NCBI GenBank assembly: GCA_019787685.1
Contig: JAHNUO010000004.1
Coordinates: 1,116,001-1,180,000, forward strand
DNA: 64,000 nt
Direction: 5' to 3'
Source of the DNA: Chiua virens
Lineage: Eukaryota > Basidiomycota > Agaricomycetes > Boletales > Boletaceae
Part shown: one piece after another, positions 48,866-61,659 of the stretch
How the letters are laid out: each line of letters starts with the position of its first letter
Position numbering within the stretch: position 1 is the first letter of the stretch
The notes under the pieces: model-generated
Databases searched by the model: none
Told to the model about the DNA's origin: nothing
The model's input: the letters and a program-made list of their open reading frames with translations, nothing else
Position numbers and translations under genes: made by a program

Positions 48866-51231
48866 CAAGTCACGTACAAGCATTACCTGCGGACTGAACA
48901 GGCGAGAGCAATTAATTGAGTATGGATAACGGGGAAATTTACGGTGGCGGTGCGTCTCCGGCCCTTGTTCGAATCTCCAGCGAAGGTTGTGACATTGAAA
49001 TATCGACTCGCCGCTGATATGATTCATTTTCTGGAAAATTCAGAGCTCTTGCTAACGATGTTCGAGGGGCTCTCACGTTCAGCGATCCAGCTCACTCCAT
49101 CATTTGGCGCACTCAAAAATTGCTGTTGCCCTCCCTTAATCCTATGCTTTCCCTGGGACATACCGACTTCCGAGTCAGCGAGGGCGGGGATCGGCGGCGG
49201 CCAGACTTGGTATGTGTATCTGATGATTCTAGATAACTATACTAATGCAGAAATTTACAAAGTCGCCGTCTGTTCAAGATTGGGAAAGGCCGTTGTTCCA
49301 CGGGAAATTCAGCCTATCAGGACAGCCTTTTTCATCCATCCCTATCATGGGAGCATATCTTCTGCACCCAAACGTTGCTGAAACACTGCTTGGCTCGTGC
49401 CCTACGCCGTCATTTCTTCCGAACATCCGGGAACTCGAATACCCTTCTTTTTTTTACCTCCGCAGATGCAGTGCTGTCTTGATGTTCAAATTATCGAATC
49501 CGGCGATGGGTTGATCATTGTCGTTTATTTCCGGTCCAGCAATGACTCGGATATTCGTGCGTGACTCAGGCTATGCTTCGATTATTGACTATCTGATCAC
49601 TAAGTTAGGCTATCCACTTTCAGATTTCATCATGAAGCCTTTGTTAGTTTCTGCGACGATCCAAATCTGAGGAACCTGAATGCCAACAATGAGCACCTGC
49701 GACAAGTCCACTCAAGCTGCATTCACTGGCACAGCCGCATCTTCCCGACGCCCTGTTCCCACCGTCATACTTATGAGCGAGTCAAAGATTTCCTCAAAGA
49801 TATGCTTTACAGTCACTTGAAATACTATGAGGCAAACCCTGATGCCAAATTGTCATTGTCGATGACCAACTCTCTAATCTTGTGCGAGAGCTCACCCCCA
49901 CTGCCATCGTGAGCAACTTCCGTCAGTTTGATGTTCTCCAGGCCGTCTCAAAAAATGATAGTTTGTCCTGGTGGACAAGCCTCCAACTTCATCCCCACGC
50001 AAGTGTTCCCGCAGTACATCAATTTTATTCCAAGTCACACGTGCCTCTTTCTCATTCGCCGTCTCAGATTCTCGCAGGAAAACTTTTCAAGTTCGCGGCC
50101 CTTGTGAATTCGATGCTGGACAAACATACCTGGTTAACAATAACGTGGTTGAACTCACCATTGTGTGCAAACCGAAACCCATGATCATTGGTCGAGTGGT
50201 ACAAGTAGGTCAGTAGGATTGAAATGTATTTTTTTTTCATGGGACCCCAAGTCTTGCGATCACGGGGACTGACTTGATTCTATTAGTGTACTGAAACGAG
50301 ACTATGCAAGGAACCATTTTGTCCCGTTGTCAATTTTCGAGAAATTGATAAGGACCTCCTTCATGGCATATCAGTGAGAGAGCGAGGACGTAGTTCGGGT
50401 GACGGAGCCCTTAATGTTGACAACACCGACAATTCCAATCCTGGCGACGACCATGACTTTGATGATGGATTGGGGGCCTTGATCTCTCTCTCTCTCTCAT
50501 CCCTGTTCTTACTCGACATATTACTTTCTCCTGAACCACGCGATGACATGAACCCGAGGCAACCAACCGTCAGCACTTCGAAGAAGGACCCTGTTGCGAT
50601 GCTGATGGACGCTGACTTGGAATTCTTAGCTAGTACTTTGCACTTTTTTACAATTATTCACTATGTCTGCAAAAGTGTTTCTGACAGGCTGTTAAAAAGT
50701 GCCCAGGAGAGTGCCGGTTTATAAACAGCTGTAAGAAAGTCAGCCGGACTTTTCAACTGCACCTAGCCTGTTTGACTTGGTCAAAACCAGACCACTCACC
50801 TAATAATTAGCAGTAGATAGGAATCACGGCGTAGAAAACCACATCTGCGAACATCCAGTACTGTGATTAACTCCGAGTCCTTATGCCCCTGGAGTCTGGA
50901 CTCGCGCTAGACATACAGCTTCGAGAGGTGCTAGTCACCATTACGAAGAGTTTATAGTTGGTTGCGGACTTCTATCGCTTGCTGGAGGGTATATGCTAGT
51001 GTACTAGTATACTGTAAAAAGTGACTGTTTTGGTAGTCAAACAAAGTTAGGCTAAGCGACACGCGCGTTAAGGTGACTGTGACTGTACTGGCAACTCGCA
51101 CACAACCTGGTTTCGACATACTCTGATCCGATATAGAGCATCTCTGACGCGCTCAATGGCAGGGCTTGGTCCTGACGTGCGCAAATCTACGATGGCGCAC
51201 GGGTCGATTAGTGTGCCATTCAACCGCAGGG
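48866..51231. other. Gene-poor stretch with coding debris
   Basis: 2.3 kb without an intact gene. Short plus-strand segments look like an eroded F-box/leucine-rich protein: SDPAHSIIWRTQKLLLPSL near 49090 and FLPNIRELEYPSFFYLRRCS near 49412, with stops and frame changes between. A CT dinucleotide run lies at 50483-50498. A fragment copied from the FPGS 3' end lies at 50930-50988 (listed separately). No transposon termini, reverse transcriptase or transposase motifs were recognised. Confidence 0.4.
50930..50988 (+). pseudogene. Decayed duplicate fragment of the FPGS 3' end
   Basis: The 59 bp align without gaps to 48751-48809 in the FPGS gene, 48 of 59 positions matching by my count. Translated in frame it reads LVTITKSL, stop, LVADFYRLLE, against LVVVTGSLYLVADFYRLLE in the gene. 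Similarity fades on both sides. Ten of the eleven differences are transitions, six of them G in the gene to A in the fragment. It is a relic of a local duplication. Confidence 0.75.
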
Positions 51232-54200
51232 ATGCCTCTAATACCTCGCCGTAAGTACACGACATCCTGTTTTCAACCGTCCCCTCATTTCGTATAGGTC
51301 TCTCTGGAAAAACCCCCCGACTCCGATATCAGCCCCAGTTACGGCTGAAGTGAGCAAAGCTCTCAATTTGTACTCACGTCATCTTATTTATACCAACTAG
51401 CGTCCCCATTTCCGCCCTCACGATAATCCGTTCTTCGTGTGACAAACAATTCCTCAGCACACAAGCGTCGTGCAGGAAATCCCAATATCAGTCAGACTAT
51501 CCTGGCCAAGACTGCCGATTACTTCGACCGTGACATCCATGCCCAGAAGCGTCCAAGGCTGGATAGGGACATTTCATCGGGTCGAGCATTAGCAGGCTCA
51601 TCGGCGTCATCTTCCAAGGGACACGTTTTCCGTAGTAGTCGTTACTGAACGCGACGTCCAAGTGATCGAACCACCTCGAACAACCAGTAATCATATCCCA
51701 AATGACGCCGAGATCATCGAGCTCGGGACCAGTTCCGAGGACATGGGCGAACCCGTCTCTCGTCCGGTCAGAACGTCTTCTCCTGATGAATTACTGTTGC
51801 AAAACCCAAAATCCGCTCATGCCTTCGAAACACATCCAAAAGCATACACCTCATCCATATCGTATAAGGGTAAGGATCGTGCTAAACCACAGTCCGAGGT
51901 TGTGGAAGGTTCAGAAGAGGAGGAAGAGATCGAGGAGTTCACATCCCCTCCACACACGGGTCGGTTGTCCAACACCACGGATTTACGAGACACTTCGATA
52001 CCCAAGCACATTGTGCATGATCTGAGGAAGGTATTTGAGAGCGCATCAGCATCAGCACCGGCAGCCATACGGCGACCTGTCGGAATTCTGGTGAATCACG
52101 TGGGAGCCAGACCAGTTGTGGCTCAGATGAGAAAGAGGGACGAGGTATGTACAAAGCAAGTAAACGGATAGTTATGTTTCATGATGTTCCTGCCAGGGCA
52201 CTCGCGGTCATCAAGGGAATACGGGCATGGTTGATCGTGTCGGAACATCCTCGTCCGATTTCCTGAATTCGATACACGACAAGGAAAGAGACTTGATTCT
52301 GCCACTGAAGGCTTGGTGTTTAGGTCTTCATTGTTTCCAACATTCCGAGTCTGCGCCTCTCAAATTAACGTACGAATCTACCCCACAAAAAATAAGGGTG
52401 ACGTGGGGCCCATCATCTTCGGATAAGCTCGAGTTCGAGCTTAATAGAGACGTCCATTCAGCGATGGTAGTATCTTCAACTGTTCCTCCGCTTCACCGCT
52501 CAGCTCTGATAACCTTTGCTAGGTTGTGAATGACTCGGAGGAACCCTTGAGAGAAGATGTCGTGATTCAATTTACTGCTAAGGAGGGTCGTGAATGGAGT
52601 GCAATCGAGCGCAGATTCAAGGGGTTTAAGGGAGGTGTGTATCTATGGGGTTGGATTTCTCGCTCCCTTTGATTATTAACTTGTCTCGTATGCGTGTTGC
52701 AGGGGGGTCGCGCGGGAGAGACATATTGACGTTCCTTTTCTCGACTGAGAGGTATCGAGATTTCACCCACACAGGTTACCAAGCCTTCGTCACTGCAATC
52801 AGGAGGGTTCTTGCAAAATCCGCTGAAATGATGAAGTGGGTAAAGACCTTTCTTCATGCCACATATGATCATAAGTTCTACTAGGCCATCCAAGGGCAAG
52901 ACCGTATGGGATGTTGCACACAGATATGCCGCGATGTTCGAGCAAACAGAACTCAGGAATGATGAGGGAGATCCCGGTGGAAGTATTGTAGGCAGACCAC
53001 CAGAGGCCACCTGCGCTCCTTCGCCTTCCTCGGGATCGCCGAAGACACGGACGCCTTGTCCTGAGTCGTGAGACGAACCTATTGACCCCAATTATTTCTT
53101 GACTCATGTCCCTAGCAGACCCCCAGATGGAGATCCAGTTCCGCATATATCTCATCGTCGCTCCGCCAGACAATCCGCAATGCGTTCTTCCAGGGCTTCG
53201 CCCCCGCCCCCGCCCCGCCACTTGCTCAATTAGAGGCGGACGAAGTGTAAGCTTCACTTTCTCCTACATGCAATTTATTTAAAACCATGGATTTCAGTAT
53301 TCTCACGTATCCTCCAACCGGCACTGGAGTACTCAGCGTTATGCAGAGTGACCTTAGGAGGCTACAGCCCGAAGAGTACCTCAATGATACTCTCATTGAA
53401 TTCGGTCTCAAGTATGTTTTCCTCACCCGATGGTAGCCGCATATCCTGAAATGCTCGAGACTTTGGCTCAATGACCTTCGTCAGAAGGATCCATCGTTCG
53501 CAGATCAGATTCACGTTTTTAGTTCTTTCTTCTACAAGAAACTCAACAGAAAGAAGTTTGTTGAATATTTCCATGTGGTTGCTGCCTCTCACAACATTTT
53601 TTGGTTATAGCCCAGAGGAAGGATATAAGAGTGTGCGTAAGTGGACTGCTAAAGTTGATTTGTTCACGAAGAAATATGTCATCGTGCCCATTAACGAGAA
53701 GTACTTCTATTTCCCAAATTTCATTTCGTTCACTGACGTTACTTAGCCTCCATTGGTACCTTGCTATCATATGTGAACCTGGACATACCCTGGAACCACC
53801 TCTTCCACCTTCTCATGCTTCTAACACACCTGTCACACGGAAACAAAGGAAAAAACAGGAACGTGCTGCCGAAGACAATATAGAGAGTGCGATTGGTCCT
53901 GTCTCTACGTTGACGGAGGCGCCCCTGGACAGGCAACCTCCCGCGGCGCGGGAGCCCGAGGCAGATGCTTCTTCCATGAGCGCGACAAGCACGACGACGC
54001 ATAGCATGGTTGAAAACGAAGACATGGATGATCCCACGATCCCCGACTTTGACAAATCCTGTTCAATCACCGCTGGGTTAGAGCCGGGTTCTAGCACAAC
54101 TTTCGACGTTCAAATGCGGGATTCATCTCCGAACTTATACCATCCACCCTCAGATGCCATGGATATCGACGGGGATATCTCCAGCGGGACAATTGCTGGC

Positions 54201-55078
54201 GCGCCGGCATCAAAGCCATCATCGGGTATACCGGTGAACCAGTTTTATGGATCTTTGTCGAGACCAGGGAATGCAAAGGAAGTGGTTACCGTAGATGGCG
54301 AAGATGGTGAGGACCAACAGCAAGAAGCGGAGGTGGATGACATGTTGGCTATAACGCAATCTATAACGCCATCTTCAACGGGGGATTTACCTGCTCAGTA
54401 TGTCTCTCCAGCAGGTTAAAATGTTATTGATTTCGTGACGTCATCCAGGACTTATATCATCACCCTTGATTCCCTCGGTTCTCGACATCCCCAGGCTCTC
54501 AAAGTTCTTAGACAATACCTTATTTCGGAAGCAAAAGATAAACGCAACTTCGACGAAGTGCGCGATGCAGTCGGAAAGCAAGTCCAGGTATACTATTGAT
54601 TGATCCCTCTTCATGTAAGAACTTGGCTCATTTGCATCTAGGTTCCCGTTCAACCAAACACCTGGGATTGCGGAATTTACCTACTTCACTTCGTGAAAGT
54701 TTTCATGAATGCTCCATCAGAGTTTATGGAGCGAATACTTTCTGTGCGTGGTATCTATGTCAACTATGCAGAATGACGTTACAACTTTGTTAACAGACAA
54801 GGGGAACCATGCTAAGCTCCGACCGCAAGAAGATGTGGCAGGACCACGAAGTTCCACAGTCCCGGGACCATCTGAAATTGCGAATCATAGAACTTTCAGA
54901 AGAGTGGAAATCCGGGAAGACCGTTCGGGACGAAGAGGCAAATAGGCGAAAAGGTAGGGATGCGCCGGAGGTGGAGACATTGTCCTCAGAAGGCGAAGTT
55001 GACATCGTGGAGGACGTCCCGAAAGTCAAGGCCACACTGGTCCCTAGAGAGAAACAACCCGCTTTGAGACTTCGTTGA
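51232..55078 (+). CDS. Ulp2/SENP6-7-type SUMO protease (C48 peptidase)
   Basis: Cysteine protease that trims or removes SUMO chains. The tentative first exon is 51232-51250 (MPLIPRP) joining HKRRAGNPNISQTILAKTAD. The long polar N-terminus includes PSDKLEFELNR-like and RPSKGKTVWDV segments. The catalytic domain begins at ILTYPPTGTGVLSVMQSDLR, RRLQPEEYLNDTLIEFGLKL, with FFYKKLNRKK. The catalytic triad is visible: His in EKLHWYLAIICEP, Asp in YIITLDSLGSRHPQ, Cys in PNTWDCGIYLLHF. About 220 acidic, Ser-rich residues (53790-54440) are inserted between His and Asp, as in SENP6/7. Frame slips of one base are needed near 51617 and in the GC-rich run near 53215. The C-terminal tail is acidic/basic mixed. 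Confidence 0.82.
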
Positions 55079-55760
55079 TGCTACCCCCCGGTGTTCAGTT
55101 TCACGTATTTTTCGTCATGCTGTTGGGACCCATTCACTGCTTTGTACTCACTTTTATCGTTAGCCACAACTTCTCGCTGGAATCAGTAGTAACCTAGAAA
55201 TCCTTTATTAGCTTGTCGCTTAACGAAGTTTGTCCGCGATTGAATAATCTGACGAGGTCTTGACCTTGTGCTGCCGCAAGTTGCTGCGGCCGAGCTGAAA
55301 TCCGATCTATGTATTTTGAATACGCGGCGGTGCGCTAGCCGTTGCCTGATAAAATGCGAGTTGCTGGCAACATGAACGTTCACGAGGGAAGAGAGTAAAT
55401 TCAAACCACCATGCTACGTGAGCTGGTGAAGAAGCTGGGGTCCAAAGGTTAAACGTTAAGCGGTCAAAAGTAGAGATCCGATAGCAGGGGTGCATACGTG
55501 ACAAAGGTTTTGAAAATTCCAAGGTTATGGACGATGTAACCAACCAAGGTTGGGATGAAATAGAGAATAAATACAAATCTATCCAACGTGATGATGATTA
55601 AACGAGAGGACAGGATGCTCGTCTAGGTAGACGTTTTCCCAAAGAAGTGGGAGAATCGAACATGGGCCGGTGCTCAATGCATCCTAAAGAACGCAGAATT
55701 GCATGCAGTGATGAAGGCTGACGAACAAGACAGGCTAACGTGGTCTCTGATATGAGAATA
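55079..55760. other. Intergenic region between convergent genes
   Basis: About 680 bp between the Ulp2-like stop and the stop of the membrane-protein gene on the minus strand. Open frames here lack protein character and no RNA gene was recognised. Confidence 0.45.
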
Positions 55761-56798
55761 TCAAAAGTTGTGAAGTAAATGTTTCTTGTGGCCTGCAACG
55801 TTCGCTTGGACAGAATCTTCAGGAGGCATATGGACAAGCGCAAATGCGGCTGGTGTAGGATATGGCCCCATGTTTCGTCGGCCCAAGGTGTAGGTCGGTG
55901 TAACATGAGGGGACGATGAAGGCGCAGGACCTGCTGCTGGCGTAGGAGAGCTGGAGCCAGCGGTTTCACCCGCGCTACCCCCAACAGCCTTGGGTGCCTC
56001 GTTGGAGGGACTACTGTGTGAGATATAATACCAAAGTCCAATACCAGCAGCAGCGCACTGGAGAACAGGTTACAAGTCGACTCCGGATCGAGTTTGGAGA
56101 CCACTCACGACAAGTAGAAATATGCCACCCATCCAGACCCAGCGCGATAAGCGACTGGAACCACTCTGGGTCTTAACTAACCAAGAGCTAAGGAATGGGT
56201 GAATCCAGGGTGACATCGCAACGGCGAGCCTTGCCTACCTGGGTTTCTTTTCTTCTTTGGCGACCATACTGAATCTCTTCCAGAAATCGTTCCCCCGTTC
56301 CCCACATTTCGGCAACAGATTATCTTCAGAATTTCCACGCATAATGGGTTCTGAGAACTTGACGTCGGAGGGAGCTGGGGACTTTGAAGGACGCGCAAAG
56401 ACTGGGGTAATGGGGGTCATCGGTGGTTGAAGGGGATGCGGCACGCTTGGTACAGATGGTCTAGAAGCAGCTGTCTGGTAAATGGGCGGAGGCATGCGGG
56501 GAGCACTCGTATCTGCTTGCGGGCGGGTGATGCGAAGTGCTTGAGGGACCTGCCCCATCTGTGGTCGTTCGGATGATTGGGACGAGGTAGAGACTGAAGG
56601 CGAAGGGCTTGAGATTTTGAGGTTGGAGACGGGTGCAGGATAACCAGGTCGAGGGGCCGCCAGGGGAACTGCGTGGGCAGGACGAGTGCCAGCCATAAGA
56701 CCAGGGGGAAAGGCTCCGGGGCCAGAACGTTGATTTCCTTTATCATACCTTGAAAGGGAAGGTGATTGAGTGAGATGGGATGCTATGGTAATCGACAT
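55761..56798 (-). CDS. Single-pass membrane protein, Ser/Pro-rich, conserved style, unknown function
   Basis: Partial model; the first exon upstream of 56798 is not settled. The N-terminal part is disordered and Pro/Ser-rich (ISSPSPSVSTSSQSSERPQM, MPPPIYQTAASRPSVPSVPH), followed by GNSEDNLLPKCGERGNDFWK and RFSMVAKEEKKPSSWLVKTQ across an intron near 56239-56190. The single membrane helix is RWVWMGGIFLLV then CAAAGIGLWYYI, across an intron near 56107-56058. The C-terminal side is Ser/Gly-rich (GETAGSSSPTPAAGPAPSSS) and ends VAGHKKHLLHNF. The positive charges before the helix suggest a cytosolic N-terminus. I have seen this layout in Agaricomycete hypothetical proteins but know of no function. 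Confidence 0.65.
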
Positions 56799-57187
56799 AC
56801 ATGCTGCTAGACTAGTGTTCGGATCCGGCGCTGCTGGTGTTCGAACTCGGTGTATCTGGATACGATGTGGAGGGATATCAAAAGAGTGGAAGCCTCGTCA
56901 AAACAGAGATTCTACGAGGCAGCGATGGTCAATCGTGAGCCCAAAGGGCGGCTCGAGAAGAAAGAATGAAAAGAAGAAAAAGGTGTTGTCGTTCAACGGT
57001 TACCGCCAGTCTCCGTGTGACCACTCCAAACTCTGCGTTCGTGGCGGACCGCGATCAGGAAGCAGTTCGGGTCGGAGTCCGGAGATCACGTGGTCGTATT
57101 ACGTACATTCTTTGGCGTTGTTGACATCTCCGAATCTAATGGGCGCGTCGCGTCACGCGCGTGTCGCTTCTTTCCTGTACACTCGCC

Positions 57188-60100
57188 ATGGCAAAGCGAA
57201 AGAACACTGTCGTAGACAGCGACGACGACACACCCCAGCTCTCTCAAGGTTCTAAACGCGCCAGAACAGAGGACAGCGATGACCTTGTCGAGCTCCCTGC
57301 CTCTTCACCGACGGTGCGAAAGGAAGCCAGTTATCAATGGCAAGGGTAAGTCCAATGCGCGGGAGCGTGATAGCGACGAGGAGGACGAAGAAGAGGACCT
57401 CCATCACGAGGAGCAGCCAGACGAAGAGGAAGAGAGAAGATTCGAGGAGGACCACACCGAGGCACTTCGTCTCAAGCTCGAACAGCGTCGCAACACCATC
57501 GGCGTACGTGATTTCGTTTTTTTCTTTGGCATAACCCGGACGCACTATGTTACAGAGTATTGCTGACCATGGCATTATCGAGTCTGTCGAGATGAAGCAA
57601 TTCATGTGCCATCCTCACTTGACTTTTACATTTGGACCCCAGGTCAACTTTATCATAGGTAAGTCCTTCACTAGACTACTCGCACGTTGATGACTGACAT
57701 ACGTTTCAGGACATAACGGAAGTGAGTTACACGTCTCATCCCCAAACGCATTAGGCCTTACCTGATTTCCACCCTATCAGGTGGGAAGAGTGCCGTTTTA
57801 TCTGCCATTACGATCGCTCTCGGCGGAAAATCCGGTTCGACAGGTCGCGGAAGCGGCCTTAAAGCATTCATTCGTGAAGGTCAGCAGTAAGTTGCAATCT
57901 GCTTCCCCTATTCCATTGTACAGACACCCTTGTAAAGCAAGGCGGAAGTCACTATTGTACTAAAGAACCAGGGTGAAGAAGCTTTCAAGCCCAAAGAGTA
58001 TGGCAAAAGTATTGTTATTCGACGTACCTTCACGCGGGATGGTTCATCTTCGTGGAAGATTATGAGCAAGGACGGTACCGTCATCTCCAACAAGAGAGAC
58101 GAACTAGCTGCTATCTGCGACCATATGAACATTCAGGTGGACAATCCTATGAATGTTCTTACTCAAGGCAAGTTTATGGCAGTCTGGTTTTGCCTGTACT
58201 GATCTAGCGTTCTAGATGCTGCACGCCAGTTTTTGAACGCTTCTCATCCTTCTGACAAGTATAAGGTCCGTGTTCTTTAACGTCTACTGAAAAGTAGTAT
58301 TGATGATAATATCAATATTAGTTCTTCCTTCGCGGGACGCAACTGAGCCAGCTCAGCGAAGAGTATGACACTTGCCTGCTCAACATCAACCAAACCAAGA
58401 AGTTACTTCACCAGAAGAAGCAAATTCTTCCTGACCTTCGTCAAACGTTCAAGGAAGCTACTTCGCGCTTTCAAGAGGCGTCCAAGGCCCGCGAACAGCG
58501 AGCTAAAGCTGACTCTCTTAAAAAAGAGCTTGCTTGGGCACACGTAGCCGCTAAACAGGAGGCAAGTGTTGATACTCTTTGATGTGGTGGCCTCTGACGT
58601 CGATCGCTCAGGAAATGGAGGGAAAGTTGGAAGATTTGGCCAAGGCACAGCGTCGTGTCGAGAAAATTGAGGCTGAACTTCAAACGGTGGAGGTGAGTCC
58701 CCATTCTTCAGGGTACATTATAAGGCATCTTGATCCTCTCTGTTAGTCCAAGTTCCAACTTGCTTCCTCGGAGGTCGAGTGTTTCGAGAAAGAACATACC
58801 GATCTTGGGAACATCGATCATCTCAACACTCAGCGTAACGAACTTCAAGAGAAAATCCGAGTCAATAAGAATAAGCTTACTGACTTTATCGTAGGTGATA
58901 CCTGACGTCTGAACTTCAGCCTTTGAGCCTCTTTTAGAATGATCAAACTGCAATGAATACCAGTCTGACAGGCGTAAACAACGCCATCAAGGAATATGAT
59001 GCAAAAATTGCGGAGGAGACACGTCGGTTGGAGGCTGATACTCAAGTAAAGCGCGATGAAATCAACCGTCGTCTCAATGCCGCGAAAGAATCCGTCGCGG
59101 AAGCTGATCGTCGACTTAAGGATGTTATCGAAAGGAAACGTCAGGAACTTAACAAAAGGGACGAAATCAAGTCGAAAGGCCAAGCCGCTGAAGAGAAGAG
59201 AAAGCAACTTCAGGAGCGAGTTAGTGAATGTCAAACCATGATGAACAAGTGCAAGGAGCAAGAAAAGAACAGCCTAGCTCCATATGGCAACGATATCAAA
59301 GGTGTCTTACAGAGCATCAGCAGGGCGCATTGGCACGGAGCCACTCCCATCGGGCCGCTTGGCTTGTTTGTGAAATTGAAGGACCAGAAGTGGGGACAGT
59401 TATTGAGAGCGCAGTTGGGACTCTTTATGACGTCTTTTGCTTGTACGGATGCGCGGGATCGATCACAACTGAAGAAAATCCTTGACCAATCCAGGAAGTA
59501 TGTTTGTTTGTCGTTTTGAGTTCATGATGCTCATTCGTCTACTAGCTCTCACGCCAGCGTTATCATCTCTGAGAAAGATTTATTTGACTACAGGTCTGGT
59601 GAACCGCGTGAGGATGTCCTCACTGTTTTGCGTGCTCTTGAGGTGGGTTCTCTTCGAAGATGAATTGGTCATGATATTGAGCCTTACCGAAACAGGTTTC
59701 CGACCCATTCGTTCTTCGAATTTTAATAAATTCCGCAAATATCGAAAGAACAGTGCTCGCGACAGACCGCAAAGTGGGTGATGATATCCTTAAAGGCCTT
59801 GGCGGCGGTGGCGTTGCTTGGACCGCCGACCATATGCGAGTGACTAGATACTCGTACGTGCATGTTGGTCTTTTGTCTTTTATGCTACTAACATGGGTGA
59901 ATCAGCGAGGGAGGTGGTTCATCAATCAATCTCATGAGGATCAAAGCCAACGATCCACGTCGGATGCTGTTCCCAGCGAGTGATCTTGCTACTGCACGTC
60001 GGTAAGTGTATACATTCAGATTGATTGTTAATTTGCCTCATCGTGCTTTGTAGCGAGTGGGAACATAGCCTGCAGATTGCTGAAGCAGAGTCTAACGTTA

Positions 60101-61659
60101 CACAAACCGAGATTAACCAGTGTCGTCGAGCCTTTGACGAAATATGTTGCGGGATTAACACACTTGACGTTAGTCGATGTATATCTTATCGCAGCAACAT
60201 GGTAACAGAATTGTTTAGGTCTCGGAACGAACGGCGCACGAGGATTTACGAAGAGCAAAGACGTCCCATGCCGTACTTCAAGACGAGGCGAATGAAGAAA
60301 TGCCAGCCGGAATTACGGGCTTACAGAATGCGAAAGAGGTGGGTATATAAAGCACTCAATGTCCGTTCTGTTTGTTTCTTACCATGTCTCACAGGAAGCG
60401 GAAGCCGAGAAGGCATCTATATTGGAGCAGTTTACCGATCTAGCGCAGCGGAAGACTATTATCGATGAACAACAGAGGGAACTCTTGACGGAAATGAATA
60501 GAATCAAGCAGCAGATTCAGAATTTCGAGCAGCACCGCGGTGAAATAATGGTCAGTAATTCTCAGCATTAGATCCATGATTTAGTTCAAAAGCAGCCTCC
60601 GTGCAGGCTAAAATCGAGAGTGCCGTGACGAATCGACTAGAAGCGCAGAAGAATCAACAATTTTATCAGGCGAAGCTCGAGAAGGAAAGAAAAGAGGTTA
60701 CTGACACTGACGCAACCACGAAACTTCTCGAACAAGAGTTCTCGGACTGGTCGGCACAGGCAGAACAATATTGTGAAAGAGTCGAAAACCCCCGCAAAGT
60801 GGCCGAGGTGCAGCGACAACTTGATTCAGTCCAAACAGCGCTGAAAGCACGAGAGCGCCGGTAGGTCCCATGTGTAGGCGATGGCCTCCCGCTAACCTAA
60901 CTCTCCAGAGATGGTGCAACGATCGAAGAAATGACCATCGCAGTAAACAAGGCTAGAGCTGATCTGGACAACGCTGAACGTGATATTCGTAGTCTCTCTA
61001 CCCTCAACCACGTAAACAACTTTCGATTTTTGGATGGAGGACGTATGCTCACAATCATTTAGGCGTTGAAAAATTCCCTTGTTGTTCGTCTGGATAGATG
61101 GCAGGAATTCCGACGTCATATCGCACTTCGCTGCAAAGTAGTGTTCCAGCATCATCTCTCACAAAGGGGCTACTATGGCAAAGTTCTATTCGACCATGTT
61201 AATCAGACGCTCCAGCTCAAAGTCCAAACCGATGACCAGACTTTGACTCAAGCGAGGGATAAAGATCCTCGGTCTCTCAGTGGTGGCGAAAAGTCATTCT
61301 CAACCTTATGTTTGCTTCTATCGCTGTGGGACTCGATTGGCTGCCCGCTACGTTGTCTTGGTAATTGGACACATTCTGCCTGTGCCGTCAGCTAATAAAG
61401 CTTTAGATGAATTCGATGTCTTCATGGATGCCGTCAACCGTCGCATTAGTATGCGTATGATAGTGAGCCAAATGTTATGTATCCTTGCCTTCCTTTGTCC
61501 TCACCGAAGTGATAGATTGAGACCGCAAATGCATCCGATAAGAAACAGTACATCCTCATTACTCCCCAGGATCTGGGGTATGTTCAAGCTGGAAATACTG
61601 TCAGAGTGCAGAGGATGAGTGATCCGGAACGCGGTCAAGGTACCTTGGCCTTCAGTTAA
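57188..61659 (+). CDS. SMC6: SMC6, subunit of the Smc5/6 DNA-repair complex
   Basis: ATPase of the Smc5/6 complex acting in recombination repair and replication restart. The N-terminus MAKRKNTVVDSDDDTPQLSQ is acidic. The ATPase head 1 is visible: MKQFMCHPHLTFTFGPQVNF then IIGHNGSGKSAVLSAITIAL (Walker A) and GKSGSTGRGSGLKAFIREG. Two long coiled coils surround a hinge (NDIKGVLQSISRAHWHGATP, IGPLGLFVKLKDQKWGQLLR). The C-terminal head holds the signature KDPRSLSGGEKSFSTLCLLL and Walker B CLDEFDVFMD, and the end VRVQRMSDPERGQGTLAFS. More than fifteen introns. One extra base near 57320 (AAGGAAG) is needed to join VRK to KPVINGKGKSN. Length fits the family (about 1,150 residues). Confidence 0.92.

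Noticed and set aside
50483..50498. CT dinucleotide run
   Set aside because: A short microsatellite with no sign of function.
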